Of a DNA stretch of 18,927 nt, positions 14,972 to 18,927 are shown in pieces; position 1 is the first letter of the stretch, and every line of letters starts with the position of its first letter. Under the pieces are notes generated by a model. The model ran no database searches. It was given only the letters and a program-made list of their open reading frames with translations, and was not told where the DNA came from. The DNA lies in contig JBKPDW010000037.1 in the NCBI GenBank assembly GCA_046728115.1, positions 1 through 18,927 on the forward strand. Reading direction: 5' to 3'. Origin of the DNA: CAVSWN01 sp046728115. GTDB lineage: Bacteria > Acidobacteriota > Vicinamibacteria > Vicinamibacterales > CAVVIG01. Both the position numbers and the translations under genes were made by a program.

Positions 14972-16144
14972 GTGCGAGATCTGGCTCAGTACTACTCCCG
15001 CTTCCGCGTGGCCGAGCGTCTCATCCTCACGGGTCACTCCCACCAGGCGTGGCCTGATGTCTCATTCGAGGCGCAGCAGCGGGCGTGGCTCGATGCGGCG
15101 GAGCTGGTCGACGGCAAGTGGGACCGAGCGGCCGAACAGGCGAGCCTCGTGCAGGCGGGGTTTCGGAGGCTGCTGGCCGATCCCGATGGCGACATTGCGC
15201 TCGGGCAGAACACGCACGAGCTGGTCACGCGGCTGCTATCTGCGCTCCCGCTCGTTCAGCGGCCGAAGCTCGTGACCTCGGACGGCGAGTTTCACACCAT
15301 CCGTCGACAGCTCGATCGACTCGGCGAGGAAGGCCTCGCGATTGTGAAGGTTGCGGCGCGGCCTGCGGACACGCTGGCCGACCGATTGGCGAGTGTCGTC
15401 GACGATCGCACCGCGTGCGTCCTCGTGTCATCGGTGCTGTACGAGACCGCGGAGATCGTTCCCGGCCTCGACACCGTGGCACGCGCGTGCGGCCGGCACG
15501 GGGCGGCGCTGCTCCTCGACGCGTACCATCACCTGAACGTCGTGCCGTTCGACATCCGCGCGCTCGGCCTCGCGGAGGCGTTCGTCACCGGCGGCGGCTA
15601 CAAGTACTGCCAGCTCGGCGAGGGCAACTGCTTTCTCCGCGTGCCGCCGGGGTGCCGGCTGCGTCCGGTCCTGACCGGCTGGTTCGGCGAGTTCGCGGCA
15701 CTCGAGCAGGCAGAGCCCCGCGATCGCGCCAGGCCTGAGCGGAGTCGAAGGGTCGAGTACGGCAGTGGCGCCGCGCGGTTCGCGGGCGCCACCTACGACC
15801 CGGTGTCGCACTACCGCGCCGCTTCGGTTTTCGCGTTTCACGTCGAGCACGGACTGGCGCCGGAGCGGCTGCGCGAGATCAATCAGCGGCAGGTCGGGCT
15901 GCTGAAACATGCATTCGAGTTGCTCGACCTGGATCCCGCCGTAGCGCGTGTCGAGCCGATGCCGGAGGATCGGCGCGCCGGGTTTCTGGCGCTCCGGTGT
16001 GCCCGAGCCGGCGCCCTGTCGCACGCGCTGCGCGCACGCGGCGTGTTCACCGATGTCCGTGGCGACGTCCTGCGCCTTGGCCCGGCGCCGTATCTAAACG
16101 ACGAACAGCTGCGCGATGCGGTGCAGGCGTTTCGCGCGCTGTAG
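14972..16144 (+). CDS. kynU: Kynureninase (PLP-dependent, class V aminotransferase fold)
   Basis: The 390-aa PLP enzyme hydrolyses kynurenine to anthranilate and alanine. Visible motifs are the ASP-loop equivalent near LVTSDGEFHTIRRQ, the cofactor-binding LLLDAYHHLNVVPFD, the Schiff-base lysine K211 in GGGYKYCQLGEGNCF, and the substrate-binding GSGAARFAGATYDPVSHYRAA region. Start is GTG at 14972, 6 nt after the dioxygenase stop; no ribosome binding site is obvious and translation is probably coupled. Between the FAALEQAEPRD segment and the VEYGSGAARF segment the protein carries RARPERSRR, apparently an in-frame insertion of a dispersed DNA repeat (see the repeat entry). The DAYHHLN motif differs from the SHSAG-type motif of other kynureninases, so the exact reaction leans partly on the operon context. 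Confidence 0.88.
   Translation: MRDLAQYYSRFRVAERLILTGHSHQAWPDVSFEAQQRAWLDAAELVDGKWDRAAEQASLVQAGFRRLLADPDGDIALGQNTHELVTRLLSALPLVQRPKLVTSDGEFHTIRRQLDRLGEEGLAIVKVAARPADTLADRLASVVDDRTACVLVSSVLYETAEIVPGLDTVARACGRHGAALLLDAYHHLNVVPFDIRALGLAEAFVTGGGYKYCQLGEGNCFLRVPPGCRLRPVLTGWFGEFAALEQAEPRDRARPERSRRVEYGSGAARFAGATYDPVSHYRAASVFAFHVEHGLAPERLREINQRQVGLLKHAFELLDLDPAVARVEPMPEDRRAGFLALRCARAGALSHALRARGVFTDVRGDVLRLGPAPYLNDEQLRDAVQAFRAL
15731..15753 (+). repeat. Dispersed short repeat inserted in frame in kynU
   Basis: The sequence CCTGAGCGGAGTCGAAGG (15734-15751) matches a type of short palindrome-associated repeat that I recall as scattered through many Acidobacteriota and Chloroflexi genomes, often inside genes and read as PERSRR. 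Here it adds roughly seven or eight residues between two conserved blocks of kynureninase without breaking the frame. Only one copy is visible in this window. Confidence 0.5.
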
Positions 16145-16344
16145 CGCGTCGTGAATTCGACGTTGCCTGGGCCCTGCAAATCTCCCGCTAATCGATCCCA
16201 ACGGATCGCCACGTCGACATCGACGACGCGTGGAGAGCTGCAGCAAGACAACGATCGATAAGGGACCAGCACGATGGTGCCCGCCGCGAAGAGGATGCCT
16301 CTCTTCGGCACTCACCTCTCCACGGCGGCCGGCAACCGATGGTG
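16145..16344. other. Convergent intergenic region
   Basis: The 200 bases between kynU and the PhoX-like fragment on the other strand hold no gene I can support. A small hairpin (CGTCG-TGAATT-CGACG) starts a few bases after the kynU stop. A stronger one lies at 16287-16307. On the minus strand a frame beginning at 16311 looks briefly signal-like (MPKRGILFAAGTIVLV) but then runs antisense into kynU and has no further support. Confidence 0.45.
16287..16307. terminator. 7-bp perfect hairpin between convergent genes
   Basis: CGAAGAG (16287-16293) and CTCTTCG (16301-16307) form a perfect stem with a 7-nt loop, between two genes pointing at each other. A bidirectional terminator is the natural reading, but no T-run follows on either strand. 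Confidence 0.4.
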
Positions 16345-16881
16345 TTATTTCACTTTGAAACCAGAGATCTTCAGCAGGGCTCCGTGATTGGTGTTACCAG
16401 CTGCATCATTCACGGCTCGATGCTGGATGTTGACGAACGCGGCTTCGCCGGAGCCGAGAAAGATGAAGCCCGTCGGCTCGGCGCTCGTGTCCTTCACCGA
16501 GGCGAATCGCACACAGCCGTCCGTCAGCGTGTCATCGTCGGCGCCGTCCGGGAGGCAGATCCAGAGGTCGTTGCCTCTGGGCTGCGCGCCGGTAGGCGTC
16601 AGGATGCTGGTCGGACCGTCTTCGAGCACGACGAGGTTGCCGGTGAGGGGTTGGAAGGCGACGTTGTCGAACATTCCCGCTTCCTGACTGCCGACGATGA
16701 AGCGGGTCACCACGGGAATGGTGCCCGTCGGCGCGGTTCCGCTTGGCTCCTCGACGATGCACAGGACTTCGCCGTGGACGGCTGAGTTCTCGACGAGACT
16801 GCTGGCGCCGAAATTCAATCGTCCGGTGTTCGCCCAGCATGGCGCGACGTTGATGTCAAATCCGCACGACGCGAGCCGCAT
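16345..16881 (-). pseudogene. 5'-truncated PhoX/DUF839-type phosphatase fragment
   Basis: From about residue 30 to the end (SAVHGEVLCIVEE, the MFDNVAFQPLTGNLVVLEDG block, RGNDLWICLPDGADDDTLTDG, EPTGFIFLGSGEAAFVNIQH, LLKISGF) the translation matches the C-terminal blades of PhoX/DUF839 proteins. These are secreted metal-dependent proteins of about 500-700 residues. The several hundred N-terminal residues, including the export signal and most metal ligands, are missing. Further upstream the frame turns into Arg-rich non-homologous sequence and overlaps the response-regulator gene. The ATG at 16881 would give a 178-aa product without a signal peptide. A short functional protein is possible, but a deletion remnant is more likely. 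Confidence 0.6.
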
Positions 16882-16972
16882 CGTGCGACGAACGGCAAAG
16901 ATTCGACGCGTAAAGACGATAATGACGAGGTGCTGCGATGGTTGTGAGGTTCGCCGAGGAAGGAGAACTCCT

Positions 16973-17623
16973 CTAGTCCAGCCGTACCAATCCGCGACGG
17001 GTCGCAACCTTTACTGCCTCGGTGCGACTCGTCACACCGAGCTTCTCGAAGAGATGCGCCAGGTGTGTCTTCACCGTGCGCTCGCTGATGTCGAGCTCGG
17101 TCGCGATCTCTTTGTTGGCCTTGCCGTCGGCCAGAAGCCTGAGCGTCGATAACTCTCTGGGGGTGAGTTGCACGCGCGTCACGCCTTCGGCCAGCTTCGC
17201 GGCCGCGGCCGGGGCCAGGTAGGTCTTGCCGGCGAGCACGTCACGAATGCAGCGCACGAGATCCTCGGCGGAGATGTCTTTGAGGACGTACGCTTTGGCG
17301 CCGGCCTTCAGCGCCCGCGAGATCTCGTCGTCGGTATCGTAGGTCGTGAGCACGATCACGCGCGCCTGGGGATCCCGCTCCCGGAGCCGACGAACGACCT
17401 CCACGCCCTCCATGACGGGCATGCGCAGGTCGAGCAGCGTCACGTCCGGATGATGCCGCTCGTAGGCCTCGATCGCTTCCACGCCGTTGCCGGCTTCTGC
17501 GACGACGTGGAGGTCGGACTCCTGGTTGATGATGTTGGCGACGCCTGTCCGCAACAGCGCATGGTCGTCGACGAGGAGCACGCGTGTCCTCTCGGTACGG
17601 ACGGGCGCTTCAGTTTGCAACAT
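16973..17623 (-). CDS. NarL/FixJ-family response regulator
   Basis: The 216-aa product has an N-terminal receiver domain (acidic pair D19-D20, phospho-acceptor D65 in LLDLRMP, T93, K115 in YVLKD) and a C-terminal LuxR-type helix-turn-helix (about 150-212, LTPRELSTLRLLADGKANKEIA followed by ERTVKTHLAHLFEKLGV). It would bind DNA as a dimer after phosphorylation by the sensor kinase encoded just upstream. The two genes overlap by 14 nt, so they are co-translated and very probably a cognate pair. The regulated genes are not shown by the sequence; the kyn cluster and the PhoX-like fragment are only neighbours. Confidence 0.95.
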   Translation of the reverse strand: MLQTEAPVRTERTRVLLVDDHALLRTGVANIINQESDLHVVAEAGNGVEAIEAYERHHPDVTLLDLRMPVMEGVEVVRRLRERDPQARVIVLTTYDTDDEISRALKAGAKAYVLKDISAEDLVRCIRDVLAGKTYLAPAAAAKLAEGVTRVQLTPRELSTLRLLADGKANKEIATELDISERTVKTHLAHLFEKLGVTSRTEAVKVATRRGLVRLD

Positions 17624-18927
17624 GGACTTGCGTCGGCAGCGAAGAAGGCTCCCACGCGAGCACGACCTCGGTACCGTTTCGTGGCGCGGTGACGATCGTC
17701 AGCGACGCGCCAATCCGCTCGGCGCGCTCCTGCATGCTGGTCATGCCGAATCCGGCGCTCGATCGTTCACGCATGATGCCGCGTCCATCATCCGCGACTG
17801 ACAGTCGAAGCCCGACCGATTGCGCCGTCGAAGCCCGAATCGTAATGCGGCGCGCCCGCGAATGCCGCACCGCGTTCGTCAGCGCCTCCTGTGCGATGGC
17901 AATGACCTCGCGTTCGACGCCGTCCCCAAAACGCGGGAGTTCATCGACGACGAGATCAATTGGTACGCCGTCGGTGCGTCGCCTCATATCTGCGAGGCGT
18001 TTGAGGGCGGTCGCGATGTCTTCGCCGTTTCCGACGTTGGGGCGCAAGGTTCCGACCGACCGTCGCGCTTCGGTCAAATGCGTGCGCGCCAGATCGATCA
18101 CGGTCTCGATGCTCGACGCGACCGCCGGCGACATGCCGCCGGTGTCTCGGCGAACGGCCTGAAGCTGCATCAGGATCGCGGCGAAGCCCTGTGCGAGGTT
18201 GTCGTGGATGTCGCGCGCGAGGCGATTGCGCTCCTCGAGGATCACCTTGCGACGCTCCTCGACTCGCTTGAGCTCGATCAGGCGGCTGTGGTGCAGTGCC
18301 AGGGCGGCCTGACGTGCGATCGCTTCGATCAGCACGATGCGCCACCAGCGACCTTCGCAGTCCGTCGGCTCTTCGTTGCACAGGGTCAGCCACCCGAGGG
18401 TGCGCGTTCCGAGAACGAGCGGTGTGGTAAGCAGCGTGTCCATGGGCGTACGCAGTGTGTACGACCGAACCGGGTCCGGCAGTCGCGCATCATCCCTCGA
18501 GTACTCGATGGTCTGCGTCCAGCCCGGCGTGTGTGCGAAGAGATGGCCGGCGAGGATCTCGCGTGGGAACGTGCCCGTGTCGCAGTCATTGGCGCGGGTG
18601 TAGAGCCGATCGACGACATAGGCCATCCACGGTTCGCAGCGCCGCCCGTCATCGGTCAGCAGCCAGACCGCGCATACCCGGCTCTCGCATTCTTCGACCA
18701 TGGTCTTCGTGAGCGCGCCGAAGAACCCTTCGATGTCGGGCTCGCGCACCAGCAGGTCGAGCGCGAGCTGAACGACTTCGGTCTGCATCTTCGCGCTGCA
18801 CTCGGCGCGGCGCCGTTCGCCGGCCTCGCGGAGGAGCGCGGCGCGGAGCACCTCCGGATCCGACGATGCCATCTCGCGGGGCGGGACGAACCTGCTGCCG
18901 CACTCCTGGTTGGCCGAGTCGTTGTCC
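17610..18927 (-). CDS. Sensor histidine kinase, GAF + HisKA_3 + HATPase (probably partial at the window edge)
   Basis: Counting from the ATG at 18872, residues about 30-195 form a GAF-like sensory domain (LALDLLVREPDIEGFFGAL, VCAVWLL, TTPLVLGTRTLGWLTL, ARQAALALHHSRL). The HisKA_3 dimerisation helix follows with phospho-acceptor H223 in LARDIHDNLAQGF, then the ATPase domain (N-box QEALTNAVRHSRA, G1 VADDGRGI, GFGMTSMQERAERIG). No membrane helix is visible, so this part is cytoplasmic. The frame stays open through the right edge, and all 18 upstream codons (DNDSANQECGSRFVPPRE) end in G or C. The gene therefore probably continues beyond the window, perhaps with another sensor domain; the ATG at 18872 is the first visible start. 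It overlaps the response-regulator gene by 14 nt. Confidence 0.92.
   Translation of the reverse strand, partial: DNDSANQECGSRFVPPREMASSDPEVLRAALLREAGERRRAECSAKMQTEVVQLALDLLVREPDIEGFFGALTKTMVEECESRVCAVWLLTDDGRRCEPWMAYVVDRLYTRANDCDTGTFPREILAGHLFAHTPGWTQTIEYSRDDARLPDPVRSYTLRTPMDTLLTTPLVLGTRTLGWLTLCNEEPTDCEGRWWRIVLIEAIARQAALALHHSRLIELKRVEERRKVILEERNRLARDIHDNLAQGFAAILMQLQAVRRDTGGMSPAVASSIETVIDLARTHLTEARRSVGTLRPNVGNGEDIATALKRLADMRRRTDGVPIDLVVDELPRFGDGVEREVIAIAQEALTNAVRHSRARRITIRASTAQSVGLRLSVADDGRGIMRERSSAGFGMTSMQERAERIGASLTIVTAPRNGTEVVLAWEPSSLPTQVHVAN

Noticed and set aside
1..18927. Search for CRISPR arrays, tRNA or rRNA genes, insertion sequences and att sites
   Set aside because: No regularly spaced repeats, cloverleaf, rRNA segment, transposase or integrase similarity was found by reading both strands.

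Overview
The window is GC-rich, with G or C at nearly every third codon position. It carries an Oar-like TonB-dependent receptor with an N-terminal carboxypeptidase-regulatory domain and no periplasmic partner gene. It also carries short dispersed repeat sequence inside a gene and few T-rich terminators. Together these suggest a soil Acidobacteriota, probably Vicinamibacteria-like. This assignment is inference from style, not from a marker gene.

Left part (1-8200). The 3' end of an unidentified gene is followed by a perfect 18-bp inverted repeat. A secreted protein of unknown function (minus strand) is divergent from a 1070-aa outer-membrane receptor (plus strand), and their shared promoter region carries two small dyads. 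Behind the receptor lies a decayed DUF2214-like membrane-protein gene. Next come a Rieske/FAD-NAD(P)H oxidoreductase of the AIFM3 type and a HAD-family hydrolase, separated by about 360 bases without a recognisable gene.

Middle (8200-16150). This is the most coherent and interesting part: a catabolic cluster for tryptophan via anthranilate and its CoA thioester. One arm (minus) is an aryl-CoA ligase. The other arm (plus) is a tightly packed run with 1-4 nt overlaps or gaps of a few nt: creatininase-family amidohydrolase, Rid-family protein, crotonase-family protein, a fused FAD monooxygenase/Old-Yellow-Enzyme reductase (2-aminobenzoyl-CoA monooxygenase/reductase type), tryptophan 2,3-dioxygenase and kynureninase. 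The proposed flow is Trp -> N-formylkynurenine (dioxygenase) -> kynurenine -> anthranilate + alanine (kynureninase) -> 2-aminobenzoyl-CoA (ligase) -> 2-amino-5-oxocyclohex-1-ene-carboxyl-CoA (fusion enzyme) -> loss of ammonia and ring opening. No classical KynB or other known formamidase is present. The creatininase-family protein is the best candidate for the deformylation. The crotonase lacks both hydratase glutamates and carries an Asp where ring-cleaving or dehalogenating relatives have one, so it may be the ring-opening hydrolase.

Right part (16150-18927). Facing the kyn operon is a 5'-truncated PhoX/DUF839-type fragment. It is followed by a NarL-type response regulator and its GAF-containing HisKA_3 sensor kinase, both on the minus strand. 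The kinase frame stays open through the right edge, so the gene is probably cut by the window.
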